A DNA stretch of 40,729 nucleotides. It comes from Chloroflexi bacterium 44-23 (GTDB taxonomy: Bacteria > Chloroflexota > Anaerolineae > Anaerolineales > Anaerolineaceae). How positions within the stretch are numbered: position 1 is the first letter of the stretch; every line of letters begins with the position of its first letter. The stretch covers positions 45,796-86,524 of the forward strand of contig MKUW01000017.1 in assembly GCA_001899005.1 (NCBI GenBank), read 5' to 3'. The notes beneath the pieces are model-generated. The model saw only the letters and a program-made list of their open reading frames with translations, had not been told where the DNA came from and did no database searches. Below are positions 35,801-40,729 of this stretch, in pieces. Position numbers and translations under genes: made by a program.

Positions 35801-36213
35801 CTATCCAGGCTGACCCATTCACTTTGTTCAGTACGCCCGTATGCCTGTCCGGATTCCACGCGAATTTCGATTGCATCCTGTCGTCTGGTAATATTGTTAT
35901 CCTGTTGATATAAGCGCATAAAGATCTGATTGTTAACCAGATCGGTGGTGCCATCCATCGCATAGACCTGGCGTTCGGATGATTTTCCAACATTGGTCAG
36001 GGCCGGGGCCGGGTGCGTGGTCTGCTCAACCACCGTCGAAAAGGAATATTTTCCCGATGCTTGAAGATTGATCCAGGCTGTTTCCACCTGGCGTTTGGGA
36101 GAAGCAGCGGAGCTTATCTGCGGCAGCAGTAAGGCAGCTATCATAATCCCGGTCAGCACAAAACCTAAAATTCCCGCCAACAACAAACGCCGCGAACCCA
36201 TTTTCTTAAACAT
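23845..36213 (-). CDS. Giant LamG / thrombospondin type-3 repeat surface protein
   Basis: 4,122 residues and the first gene of the surface operon. In order: TM anchor ~9-31; a lipoprotein-sorting-like domain (~36-290); two TM helices (~296-343); Ca2+-binding TSP3 repeats of the DxDxDG type (~440-580); a ~600-residue unassigned region; a cluster of about five hydrophobic segments (~1237-1425); a second TSP3 array (~1640-1755); then seven LamG/concanavalin-like domains, five at ~1778-3050 and two at ~3380-3805. Ig-like linkers lie between LamG 5 and 6. Five LamGs carry a 'C…CP' motif (for example CQEDHCPQ, CTGENCPAAG). An internal IYLPLING lies ~150 residues from the end, and there is no C-terminal anchor. 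GGAG upstream supports the start at 36213 rather than 36270. Probably a calcium-stabilised, glycan-binding surface or adhesion protein (inference). Confidence 0.88.
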   Translation of the reverse strand: MFKKMGSRRLLLAGILGFVLTGIMIAALLLPQISSAASPKRQVETAWINLQASGKYSFSTVVEQTTHPAPALTNVGKSSERQVYAMDGTTDLVNNQIFMRLYQQDNNITRRQDAIEIRVESGQAYGRTEQSEWVSLDSFSTDSFAPGNDFSSFLKAADNIRWINTESREVPGVDGVIAKVEVGHYRFDIDSNRFAAFMRDQMAAEYQRAGKLPHNMQLSISEMYRNMRANGEIWIGADGYPLSMQVQMQMPQEKSGERVEALIKTDFRDISAERKVAGLPLAAVAGSLGLLKSGAEWQNILIGSAGSVLFVCLAALLLLKSGRKSVQIGISILMIALFVFTPLWESHQNVVFARELEQKQTAQNQAQVEKDAEKEARATLYESDWDPSQDPRAGLSAASASAEVTQLIALTKGWFSSSLAGSLRQLADEVGEAGDVDSDLDGLTDAYESGFDITILDPNNYDTDGDGLSDGEEIKLGTSPGEVDSDHDGISDFDEINAFYYRNASTPEEYSGDWYSHAMDRDTDHDNLLDGVECDARVLDDDTTTAGVCRDTDRDGIPDIFDTDDDNDGVPTLVDLDPISGPQTIFSGSSPFKMSIRGVEPGLPVFVDFQLRPTNAKHLTYILNVLDWPKKDTDGQIQRRSSDSAYGDQLTSAQLTADPRPANGDMRLVPMLEILIKDSVPLVFTNQFSSTISDANLSGTLTFTHPVPNSGIPSQVKLTEAPSADYRLYYGSGNCDRYSGETYLGQIHNDHSLNMNIHLGNIAASQYVFLIKNLTEDKVLACSVPSHPHANQVDQVIDTSMVDAYGGFVRDDTNGNVLTYMPLNMVTDVSGNEPVAFSGQLPVQNLEGRLNSSNMEVRMVWLINMLTDVCKPMPESYVDSTTTPWCDADKPERWYTDVPRVVHSYDDSFRMTGMQVVEDHGTRMAVVFEDPQYDLEPAFDDPLWKLSSGLQGSFLAGRDDFDLDEIAQRFDREDGVYSTGAEQLWGIEAGLLQVMTYEYDYFDESYKFSTQQAQQLFAQYFPTAVTDGGYTTANLLFARQYDQRSMGMGEATVSSGLTTFNLGAVALVTNAMVNWAPYQYVQDSWKSTPLEQYLDLLESRLRSLEDFQASSDDVVERDIIDGQIYMLRYYYQALFLGILGLTGVNGTPQVSPNALPDFNYYSDFLSLQRKGAALSKIVKTIAEVVLNGLDRCTIAWLNFYAGDKISKVEGFFQALGDGLKQKAAPITKHLTSLFKKVAFGILVVVVVVAVITCAVIALAEPESAAGKIMMKILMIGMNVLTIVLSIMAIKGAIELLRASKAITSAAQKATIIGAVIAGIITWGVFIYTWASSGMSFGSLAFNTALAEAIAATMLIILMAALACTGVGAIIVGIVAIIDAIISSFCYAFGVYDREGEDTVKDYVCIGISGWVTKIFAWFIYSNTYLVDYDNSDRIEFTNVATDYQDDRLGITSANKLKVNMGIRNTITLSDVPFDWKAAAYFWQYSNANAKTSTFDYKLNPSEEDIHDSLSRGSMKNLWQSAGTDKWTYEFSAGTSGYSIPLPAAGINQDPTVYLAEGSALPVQECWVIPPIFPFIPFPIPVCYIRTEKATFNVSVGESLTLDVFPDTLDDFYSLKAKGNGTFALSWDSDFPALRDADGDKLIYSNDPDDSSFDTDNDGLSDYSETVFGTDPRLFDTDQDGLYDLAELLIQTDPTRKDTDGDGLTDFEEVQGWFYTYGFYADGSPKETMVYPNPLAADSDLDGISDLEERIYGFNPQVPEEANILDYSLSYREMDAPIVALSLDERGGTTLFADDSSFGFDAFCQEDHCPQSGFTGRYLNSVYFGGDDFLYLPTSSKQISFLNNQHFTLAAWVYPSGDGTLISKWQQGAGNIQEFTLSLSGMHPQLTSADRSVSSTAQLAADRWSHLAVSFDGTQARFYIDGYLADGCQEGSCAWQNTTVFASDTLAPPLTLGAGLVESGGPLNPFTGYLDEVQIFDHILGDVSLDEAGFISSRLMAHRYNYQDTFIRPAETVEYTSVVTNLLNSRFAYGLLHTVVAGYQAILDWASKLLPRTFVLYPDNPVVTGVNTLTNVETLQIDPNWNVSQPLTLEQVASAQIVDRRTESNFAQLWLKFNETSGAVKFTDASGNMPLRDATCSSCPTAGVSGMLNNAVRFNQGQDTPLTLPTLSSLNVLQRGITVAFWIKPDASSTSNLTILKTAANRFSISLVPTGSNFRPQVYMNGSSLALSTSRNITGGAWNHVVVQYNDGSQVLAVFVNGSRVAQATGVAALSTDDTLVAGGSPQGRNYILDDLRIFNRPLTILDINRLAERPVLDMQMETSSFGDSSEYHQSISVPVNAPTLSSSSIRGSSLYPNTSTSTGFVQVNGNSLLDMHDGAFTFSVWIYPQADTSGNWQGIFGKHERNDPNYTYPTLERNGAYLRFGYGTGSAELWKQSGAILSNNSWYHITVTLNSNGAGGYEYRLYRDSDLVDSYIFTAPPASRSTFFVGHSSSVYYTYLGTLYMDNEHDAGSAAEPYIYENRNGSYYHSVMGETDMEDGDSKYVNHGDTITDYSSVRYVVMEEDSTSADDYCGDVKFYWNTWPGTGTASLSDGFDGRLTYELHRPSVQFIGKIDEFQVFRYAIDGEMVYDQTNAIPITARLPLDERPAADTFENKAFLGTLDDGICTGENCPAAGTIGLIDQAVRFDGQDDVITVPVATTQDYMVSLWVNTLCPNCGLYSLRHNGGTVLNQIYLRGGNVCSKVNQTEVCSRNAVLTDGQWHHVVYSNNNGTTRLWLDGVVVNQLSGQSMQASGLGIASLGMAAEASRDYLSGQLDDVRVFRYSQDVKVIAELLNRAPLFLAHLDEKESVSGFEDATPYDWMLDCSGDRCPQPDQAGRLGRAVSFDGTNDMLSLRQTQLSPTATGFSISVWVKPTDTLEHPQSLWSLWNLNNSQIKYNIAIAPNSMNLCVRNGTSAAGCPPDSNVGLVMNVWNQVTLVVRRSSTADSYQLYINGYLDSSGAGLTGSNLVNGLGRLQLGNSSASTLTNGGFAGLLDEVAVFAYELNEIDVRESFHYQMEHVEERQSISMQIDAENPSVELISFDPDFPYVSELDRILHVEATDLTAGISALEMTVSHVNMDAPLSYLAPLCMDSASGTSFCPSFDPQVGDGTYSLIYRAIDAVGNQTISQPYHLLVDNSSPRLTANLVEGQVVPAVKDDQLENNWRLDLYGSVQDEILSNNLPGSGLNLNSVAISVYNQYGALIGSGKQQPVLTKVTNGYNWSLEFFFPESEPTGKLTLVVEADDTVGNHGEININFLFDATAPQSSLNESSMPITDVIQTLDGSKAVDQFALRQVMIGGSASDIPGLNLMYMTEEGIDAETNVNQVQVAINSALNASYLFNEPYPHDLLIWLPLDKEEIPAGTEGIPDVDAPVRYYLDSSPFQIAGECQTADCPMEGPFGHKNGSFYFNGDNKYINLGTQVNLANRSFTISVWANREAANRNDPILWQGPLAMASQRLLLGFNANNQMVCGFGGRDLVSTQIFDQPGWHNWGCSYDLATQVRTLWLDGQALVSDTISPLMVMDENLYVGLAPVGSFKGDLDELVVYSRPLSAEEMREQYSAYQYVYRLSVDDDFLVNGDWLEERSGFYQLSQLITASGDLHNKVSAGIVGDYALTFHGTEKLVVKDHFSLNLDRSQFSQLAWVDVDALTSEAGIFSQFDENPEMRYPSLLLLPDGSLQAGFGNGYNWFSVRTAAAAFTFGRAHLVAATFDGQTYRIYVDGVQVLSDESLAGITPYSNQSFAVGERLNGTLDEVALFTRALSAEEIFAFYQMSWKPTHLENSGKRVTWNATVPYGLEGSFDVNLRAWDGGGQYMANQKQMTQWGGTVDSYPPRLSIIRTEIDPDDDTIVAYDFVIEDTMLDITSIHQNICESVTYQLEYFNSSWLLAGGIAPNTAIYRVNGHCEGVKPLYEQAGMSACDSAGNCSAEWYEPMYPFRIYLPLINGGNANPVPDSAAETARLEKILETANDWPLLDDTQEKTGTSALMSAWLAHDVLTYTDQRSIMHLNLQGFVSAPQAVRSLEIKIWDGSTLLGITQAALVDNLWNAPWIFAPASPPPDGSYRLELLITDTSGSTTTINLPVELDLRP

Positions 36214-36327
36214 GGTACTTTCTCCGCTTATTTCCGGTATATGCATGCAAACCTGGCATAATTCAGCCAAGTTTTTGTTGAGTTGATGATATTCAATTGG
36301 ATAAAAATACGAATAATAAATTACAAA

Positions 36328-36354
36328 AGACAGAAATGTCTATTTCCAATTATA
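36328..36354 (-). promoter_or_regulatory. Candidate promoter and palindrome for the surface-protein operon
   Basis: On the minus strand TATAAT (36349-36354) lies about 135 bp before the giant gene. No clear -35 is seen (best TTAATT at 17 bp). Just downstream is the palindrome AGACA-GAAA-TGTCT (36328-36341), a possible operator or start-site hairpin. Confidence 0.45.
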
Positions 36355-36431
36355 CGCCTGAATACAGGGAAATTAATCACCAAATGGCAATAAATTTGTT
36401 CGTTTTTACGTGGAATTTATGGGGGAATACA

Positions 36432-36452
36432 AGCTGACAGCTGACAGCTGAC
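36432..36452. repeat. Triple AGCTGAC heptamer
   Basis: Three exact head-to-tail copies of AGCTGAC (36432-36438, 36439-36445, 36446-36452) lie between the operon promoter and the MITE-like element. This is possible slippage or a clustered binding site. The whole gap 36214-37415 holds only this, the promoter, the MITE-like element and the tandem array. Confidence 0.8.
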
Positions 36453-36467
36453 AACTTAACGCTTTTG

Positions 36468-36729
36468 TAGAATTGGGCATGTCCAACAGGAAAGATCGAT
36501 AGTTTGCCAACATACATCACTGGCAGATTCCATTATTTGCTGAGTGCCCAACAGGTTTGCCCGCGTCCGGTCAGATCCGTGGTGGTTAAAGGGATTAGCC
36601 ACCGGGATTCTGCGCGAAAGTAAATGAGTATACACATGAGAAAACGTTGGGCACGTGGGCGGTTGTGGTGATTGACGTTTATCTAATTGAGCGGTTGAGG
36701 ATATGTTCAGACGGACATGCCCAACCTAC
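36468..36729. mobile_element. MITE-like element with terminal inverted repeats
   Basis: The left end GTAGAATTGGGCATGTCC (from 36468) is nearly the reverse complement of the right end GGACATGCCCAACCTAC (36713-36729). About 262 bp lie between the outer ends and contain no credible gene. A partial copy without the right end is present at 40282-40456. Size, terminal repeats and duplication fit a non-autonomous miniature element; no transposase is in view. Confidence 0.65.
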
Positions 36730-36740
36730 AATTGTGACCC

Positions 36741-37352
36741 ATAATTTGTGATACACCGCGTCCCATCGAAGAAAATGCACAAATTTCTCGTAGGGGTAGG
36801 GCTTGCCCCTACCCTGATTTTTCGATGTCCGAAAGGACGACCACGATTTGTGATACCTCGCATCCCATCGAAGAAAAAGCACAAATTTCTCGTAGGGGTA
36901 GGGCTTGCCCCTACCCTGTTTTTTCGATGTCGGAAAGGACGACCACGATTTGTGATACATTGCGTCCCATCGAAGAAAATGCACAAATTTCTCGTAGGAG
37001 TAGGGCTTGCCTCTACCCTGTTTACCGGCGAAGGAATAGGGCAAGCGCAAGGCTTGCCCCTACCATATTTTCCGGCGAAGGATTAGGGCAAGCGCAAGGC
37101 TTGCCCCTACCCAATTTCGCGATTTCGCAAAAGGACGATCACAATTTGTGATACCTCGCCCCCCATCGAAGAAAATGCACAAATTTCTCGTTGGGGTAGG
37201 GCTTGCCCCTACCTTATTTTCGATGTCGGAAAGGACGACCACGATTTGTGATACACCGCGTCCCATCGAAGAAAATACATAAATTTCTCGTAGAGGTAGG
37301 GCTTGCCCCTACCCTGATTTCCGGCGAAGGATTAGGGCAAGCACAAGGCTTA
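36741..37352. repeat. Tandem array of ~102-bp hairpin-bearing units
   Basis: CCCATCGAAGAAAATGCACA-type units start at 36762, 36864, 36966, 37162 and 37262 (periods 102, 102 and 100, with one longer gap). Each carries the palindromic core GTAGGGG…CCCCTAC and ends near 'cgaccacgatttgtgatac'. Between units 3 and 4, and after unit 5, a second ~51-bp subunit (ccggcgaaggattagggcaa) is inserted, twice and once. Because 102 is a multiple of three, long open frames run through the array in both directions; these are judged artefacts. Confidence 0.85.
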
Positions 37353-37415
37353 CCCGCAATCGTGAGAGTGACATATAATAATACCAACGCTAACCAAATT
37401 CAGGAGGGAATTGCC

Positions 37416-40277
37416 ATGCCGGTACCCGAGATCATCCATCAACTCGTCGACCAATTCAGCGCCAATCGTGAGGCTTACCGATCGGGGCGCTATAACGAGG
37501 CCCAATTACGTCAGGAATTCCTGAATCCCTTTTTCGAAGCGCTGGGTTGGGATATGACCAACCGCAGCAACTACGCCCCCCAAAACCGTGAAGTAATCCA
37601 CGAGGATTCAATCGAAATCGAAGGCGGATCGCGTGCCCCGGATTACTGCTTCCGGCTCGGTCAAACCCGCAAGTTCTTTGTTGAAGCCAAAAAGCCGGCT
37701 GTGGACATCAAATACGACATCCACCCTGCTTACCAGCTGCGCCGCTATGCCTGGAACACACATCTGCCGCTCTCGATCCTGACCGATTTTGAGGAGTTCG
37801 CGGTTTATGACTGTCGCAACAAGCCCAACCCATCCGATAGTGCTGCCACTGCGCGCGTACTGTTCATCAAATACACGCAGTATGTTGAAAAATGGGATGA
37901 AATCGCCGCAATCTTCTCGCGCGATGCCGTCTGGAAGGGTTCTTTCGATAAATACGCCGCCGATACCAGCCCCGAGAAGGGTACCACCGAGGTGGATGAT
38001 GCCTTCCTGGAGGATATCGAATCCTGGCGCACACTGCTGGCGCGCAACATTGCCTTGCGCAACCCGCAGGTGACCAACGAACGCCAGCTTAATTTCTCGG
38101 TACAAATGACCATCGACCGCATCATCTTCCTACGCATCTGTGAAGACCGCGGTATCGAGGCGGAGAACCAGTTACTGGAGATGAGCAAGGGCCACGAAAT
38201 CTATGCCCGTATGGTAGAGCTCTTCCAGCGTGCTGATCTAAAATACAATTCTGGCCTGTTTCACTTCAAAGCCGAAAAAGGTGAGAGCAATCATGCTGAT
38301 CTCTTTACCCCTTCGCTGGCGATCGATGACCGCGTGCTGAAAGAAATTATAAAAAGTCTCTATTACCCCTGCCCCTACATCTTCAAGGAGATCCCGGTCG
38401 AGATCCTCGGGCAGGTCTATGAGCAGTTCCTCGGCAAAGTGATCCGCCTGACGCCCGGTCGCCAGGTCAAGATCAAGGAGAAACCCGAGGTGCGCAAAGC
38501 CGGCGGGGTCTATTATACGCCCAGCTACATCGTCGCTTACATCGTCGCCAACACAGTCGGCAAGCTGCTGGAGGATAAAACGCCGGATGCAGCCAGCCTG
38601 CTCAAGATCGTTGACCCGGCCTGCGGTTCGGGGTCCTTCCTGCTGGGAGCCTTCCAATACCTGTTGGATTGGCACGAGAAGTGGTATTTGGCGCATGACC
38701 CTGCGAAGTGGGTCAAGGGCAAGAAACCAGCATTAATCCCGCAGGAAGGTGGCAGCTGGAAGCTGACCACTGCCGAGAAGAAACGCATCCTGGTCAACAA
38801 TATTTACGGGGTGGATATCGATGCCCAGGCAGTCGAAGTGACCAAGCTGAGCCTGCTGCTGAAGGTTTTGGAGGAGGAGACCGGCCAGCTCAGTTTGGGG
38901 TTGGAACGCGTGCTGCCGGATCTGGGTGAGAATATCAAATGTGGCAATTCGCTGATCGGCTGGGATTATTTTGAAGGTCAGTTGGTAATTAATGAAAATG
39001 AAAAAGAACGTGTAAATCCCTTTGATTGGCAAAAGGCCTTTCCGCAGGTATTTACGCGGGGCGGGTTTGATGCCGTGATTGGTAATCCGCCATATGGGGC
39101 TGAATTTCCAGGACATACAATCGAGTATCTTAAGAATGAATACTTTACGTATGTTTGGAGGGGAGAAAGTTATCTTCTTTTTGTTGAACGTTCTATTCGT
39201 CTTTTGAAGGATCAGGGAATGTTCGGCTACATAATACCAGATACATATTTAAACCTTGGATTCACCAAAGTGTTAAGGGATTTTCTCTTGCAGAAATCGC
39301 AATTAAAAGAAATTGTTGTTTTGCCAAGATTAGTGTTTTCCGGTGTATCTGTTGATACGACGCTTATATTTTCCAAAAAACATGAATTATTTGAAGGAAT
39401 AAACTCAAGTGATGTTCATGTGAGGGTTTTTGACAAAAAAGTTATGATTAGTAATTTACTTCAACCTTCTAAGATATTTGAAGTCTCAACGAACATATGG
39501 CATAAATATGATTCATTTTTAGTTCAAAGCAATATGAATGAAATTAATTTGATCTCTAAAATCGAGGAAACGGAAACCACACTATTAAATCTCTCAGAGA
39601 TTTTTTATGGTATCAAAGTTTACCAAGTAGGAAAAGGGAAACCACCTCAAACTAAATTGATCCTGGATTCCAAACCTTTTACATCTAATAATCAAGAGAA
39701 TGAAAATTTCTTTCCTTTTTTTGATGGGAAGGATATTGGAAGATATAAACTACTTTGGCTTCGGAATAATTGGCTTCAATATGGCAAGTGGCTTGCTGAA
39801 CCACGAGTACCCGAAAAATTCGAGGGCGAAAAATTATTAATTCGCAAAATTGTTGGTCGGACTTTAATCGCTACATATATTCCTGAGACTTCTTATTGCA
39901 ATACATTACTTTATGTATTAAGAATTTCTAACATAAATATTTTTGGTTACAAATATTTATTAGGGGTTTTAAATTCAAAAATGATGGGTTGGTATTATCG
40001 TCACAAATTCCAAATTAATTCTACAGATACTTTTCCACAAATATTAATCAGGGATTTACTTCAATTTAGAATAGCGATTCCAAATAAAAATAATCATAAT
40101 CATATGGTCGCTCTGGTCGAGCGCATGCTCGAACTGCACAAGCGCACGCCGCAAACCCCGCACGAAAAGGATCGCCTGCAGCGCGAAATCGCCGCCACGG
40201 ATGCCGCCATTGATCGCCTGGTGTATGAGCTTTATGAGCTGACCGAGGAAGAGATCAGGGTTGTGGAGGGGGGATAA
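37416..40277 (+). CDS. Type IIG-like restriction-modification enzyme (N6-adenine methylase plus nuclease)
   Basis: 953 residues. A PD-(D/E)xK nuclease-like N-terminus has P75-D76 and E90-A-K92 (FFVEAKK). A helical spacer (~130-380) is followed by an adenine-specific methylase: motif I DPACGSGSF from D400, the NNIYGVDIDAQAVEVTKLSL region, and catalytic NPPY at 557-560. Residues ~562-890 form a target-recognition segment, and a short conserved helical C-terminus (LERMLELHKRTPQTP onward) ends the protein. A single chain with cutting and methylating domains is typical of type IIG (Eco57I-like) enzymes. ATG 37416 has AGGAGGG seven bases upstream; the frame continues upstream into repeat DNA to 37203 and is not used. 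The target-recognition segment is markedly AT-rich relative to the rest of the gene. No separate methylase or specificity gene is adjacent. BREX PglX is an alternative, but no BREX genes are visible. Confidence 0.88.
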   Translation: MPVPEIIHQLVDQFSANREAYRSGRYNEAQLRQEFLNPFFEALGWDMTNRSNYAPQNREVIHEDSIEIEGGSRAPDYCFRLGQTRKFFVEAKKPAVDIKYDIHPAYQLRRYAWNTHLPLSILTDFEEFAVYDCRNKPNPSDSAATARVLFIKYTQYVEKWDEIAAIFSRDAVWKGSFDKYAADTSPEKGTTEVDDAFLEDIESWRTLLARNIALRNPQVTNERQLNFSVQMTIDRIIFLRICEDRGIEAENQLLEMSKGHEIYARMVELFQRADLKYNSGLFHFKAEKGESNHADLFTPSLAIDDRVLKEIIKSLYYPCPYIFKEIPVEILGQVYEQFLGKVIRLTPGRQVKIKEKPEVRKAGGVYYTPSYIVAYIVANTVGKLLEDKTPDAASLLKIVDPACGSGSFLLGAFQYLLDWHEKWYLAHDPAKWVKGKKPALIPQEGGSWKLTTAEKKRILVNNIYGVDIDAQAVEVTKLSLLLKVLEEETGQLSLGLERVLPDLGENIKCGNSLIGWDYFEGQLVINENEKERVNPFDWQKAFPQVFTRGGFDAVIGNPPYGAEFPGHTIEYLKNEYFTYVWRGESYLLFVERSIRLLKDQGMFGYIIPDTYLNLGFTKVLRDFLLQKSQLKEIVVLPRLVFSGVSVDTTLIFSKKHELFEGINSSDVHVRVFDKKVMISNLLQPSKIFEVSTNIWHKYDSFLVQSNMNEINLISKIEETETTLLNLSEIFYGIKVYQVGKGKPPQTKLILDSKPFTSNNQENENFFPFFDGKDIGRYKLLWLRNNWLQYGKWLAEPRVPEKFEGEKLLIRKIVGRTLIATYIPETSYCNTLLYVLRISNINIFGYKYLLGVLNSKMMGWYYRHKFQINSTDTFPQILIRDLLQFRIAIPNKNNHNHMVALVERMLELHKRTPQTPHEKDRLQREIAATDAAIDRLVYELYELTEEEIRVVEGG

Positions 40278-40281
40278 TTTG

Positions 40282-40456
40282 TAGGTTGGGCATGTCCAAC
40301 TGGAAGGATCGATCGGTTGCCGACATACTTCACAGGCAGATTTCATCATTTGCTGAGTGCCCAACAGGTTTGCCCGTGTCTGGTCAGATCCGTGGTGGTT
40401 AAAGGGATTAGCCACCGGGATTCTGCTCGAAATTAAATCCGTATGCGCATGAGGAA
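40282..40456. mobile_element. Partial second copy of the MITE-like element
   Basis: GTAGGTTGGGCATGTCC (40282-40298) starts a ~175-bp sequence that parallels 36468-36644. The central stretch from 'tgctgagtgcccaacagg' to 'gccaccgggattctg' is nearly identical. The right terminal repeat is missing, and the sequence passes directly into the ~100-bp array. It starts only five bases after the enzyme's stop codon. Confidence 0.75.
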
Positions 40457-40729
40457 ATGCACAAATTTCTCGTAGGGGTAGGGCTTGCCCCTACCCTGTT
40501 TACCGGCGAAGGATTAGGGCAAGCGCAAGGCTTGCCCCTACCTTATTTTCGATGTCGGAAAGGACGACCACGATTTGTGATACACCGCGTCCCATCGAAG
40601 AAAATGCACAAATTTCTCGTAGGAGTAGGGCTTGCCCCTACCCTGATTTCCGGCGAAGGATTAGGGCAAGCACAAGGCTTACCCCTACCCTATTTTCGAT
40701 TTCGCAAAAGGCGACCACGAATTTGTGAT
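40448..40729. repeat. Downstream copy of the hairpin tandem array
   Basis: Units with the same core as 36741-37352 (GTAGGGG…CCCCTAC, 'tcgatgtcggaaaggacgac', 'ccggcgaaggattagggcaa') continue to the right edge of the window, so the array is incomplete here. The segment around 40630-40685 matches 37301-37352 closely, making it a direct repeat flanking the restriction-modification gene. Confidence 0.85.

Noticed and set aside
36679..37266. Overlapping open frames on both strands with repeated 34-residue units, as possible repeat-protein genes
   Set aside because: They follow the DNA array exactly, lack ribosome-binding sites, and exist on both strands only because the period is a multiple of three.
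36741..37352. CRISPR array
   Set aside because: Units are ~100 bp with conserved sequence throughout; there are no short repeats separated by unique spacers and no cas genes.
37203..37415. N-terminal extension of the restriction-modification protein
   Set aside because: The sequence is the repeat array in frame; the ATG at 37416 has a strong AGGAGGG site and begins the recognisable domain.
37416..40277. BREX PglX methylase
   Set aside because: No BREX partner genes are present, and a PD-(D/E)xK-like nuclease motif (D76, E90xK92) is visible at the N-terminus, fitting type IIG better.

Overview
The window is a roughly 50% GC bacterial chromosome segment. It most probably comes from a filamentous or anaerobic member of the Chloroflexota (Anaerolineae-like). 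This is an inference from three things: giant secreted multidomain proteins ending in short Y/H-LP-hydrophobic tails, a sortase fused behind Ig-like domains and an LPDTG site, and abundant GGGCGAAGCATCC-type and 'aagcaatcc'-type interspersed inverted repeats. No rRNA or tRNA gene is visible, so the assignment cannot be proven here.

Layout. (1) 141-4171, minus strand: a ferrous-iron or manganese uptake operon. In transcription order it holds a membrane-anchored DtxR-FeoA-FeoA fusion, a stand-alone FeoB GTPase, a stand-alone FeoB permease and a soluble DtxR/MntR-type regulator. The promoter carries a DtxR-box-like palindrome that overlaps its -10 element. (2) 4339-6218, plus: rsgA translationally coupled to an RNHCP zinc protein. 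A consensus promoter and a ~335-nt leader precede them, and the leader can fold into mutually exclusive stems including terminator-like hairpins, which is riboswitch- or attenuator-like. (3) 6275-8552, plus: amino-sugar catabolism, nagA plus a SIS-domain deaminase/isomerase. (4) 8722-12263: a TPR protein, a MarR regulator, a YrrT-like methyltransferase and an MFS permease. (5) 12264-13050: a repeat-bearing intergenic stretch, then corA to 14037.

(6) 14176-36213, minus: the centrepiece, a ~22-kb operon of four secreted or surface proteins separated by 15-32 nt. In order they are a 4,122-residue protein (N-terminal membrane anchor, two thrombospondin type-3 calcium-repeat arrays, an internal transmembrane cluster, seven LamG-like domains), a 672-residue streptogramin-lyase-like propeller protein, a 614-residue Ig/cadherin-like protein with a C-terminal catalytic sortase domain, and a 1,912-residue protein with exactly three blocks of seven RCC1 blades, each blade normally carrying a Cys pair. 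Two of the four end in LPFLWN or LPMLMR, and the giant has an internal IYLPLING. Together they look like a self-contained surface-assembly system with its own transpeptidase.

(7) 36214-40729: a repeat-rich region (a MITE-like element with terminal inverted repeats and a ~102-bp hairpin-bearing tandem array). It brackets a 953-residue type IIG-like restriction-modification enzyme whose target-recognition segment is a sharply bounded AT-rich island. The same MITE and array recur downstream of the gene, so the enzyme sits between direct repeats.
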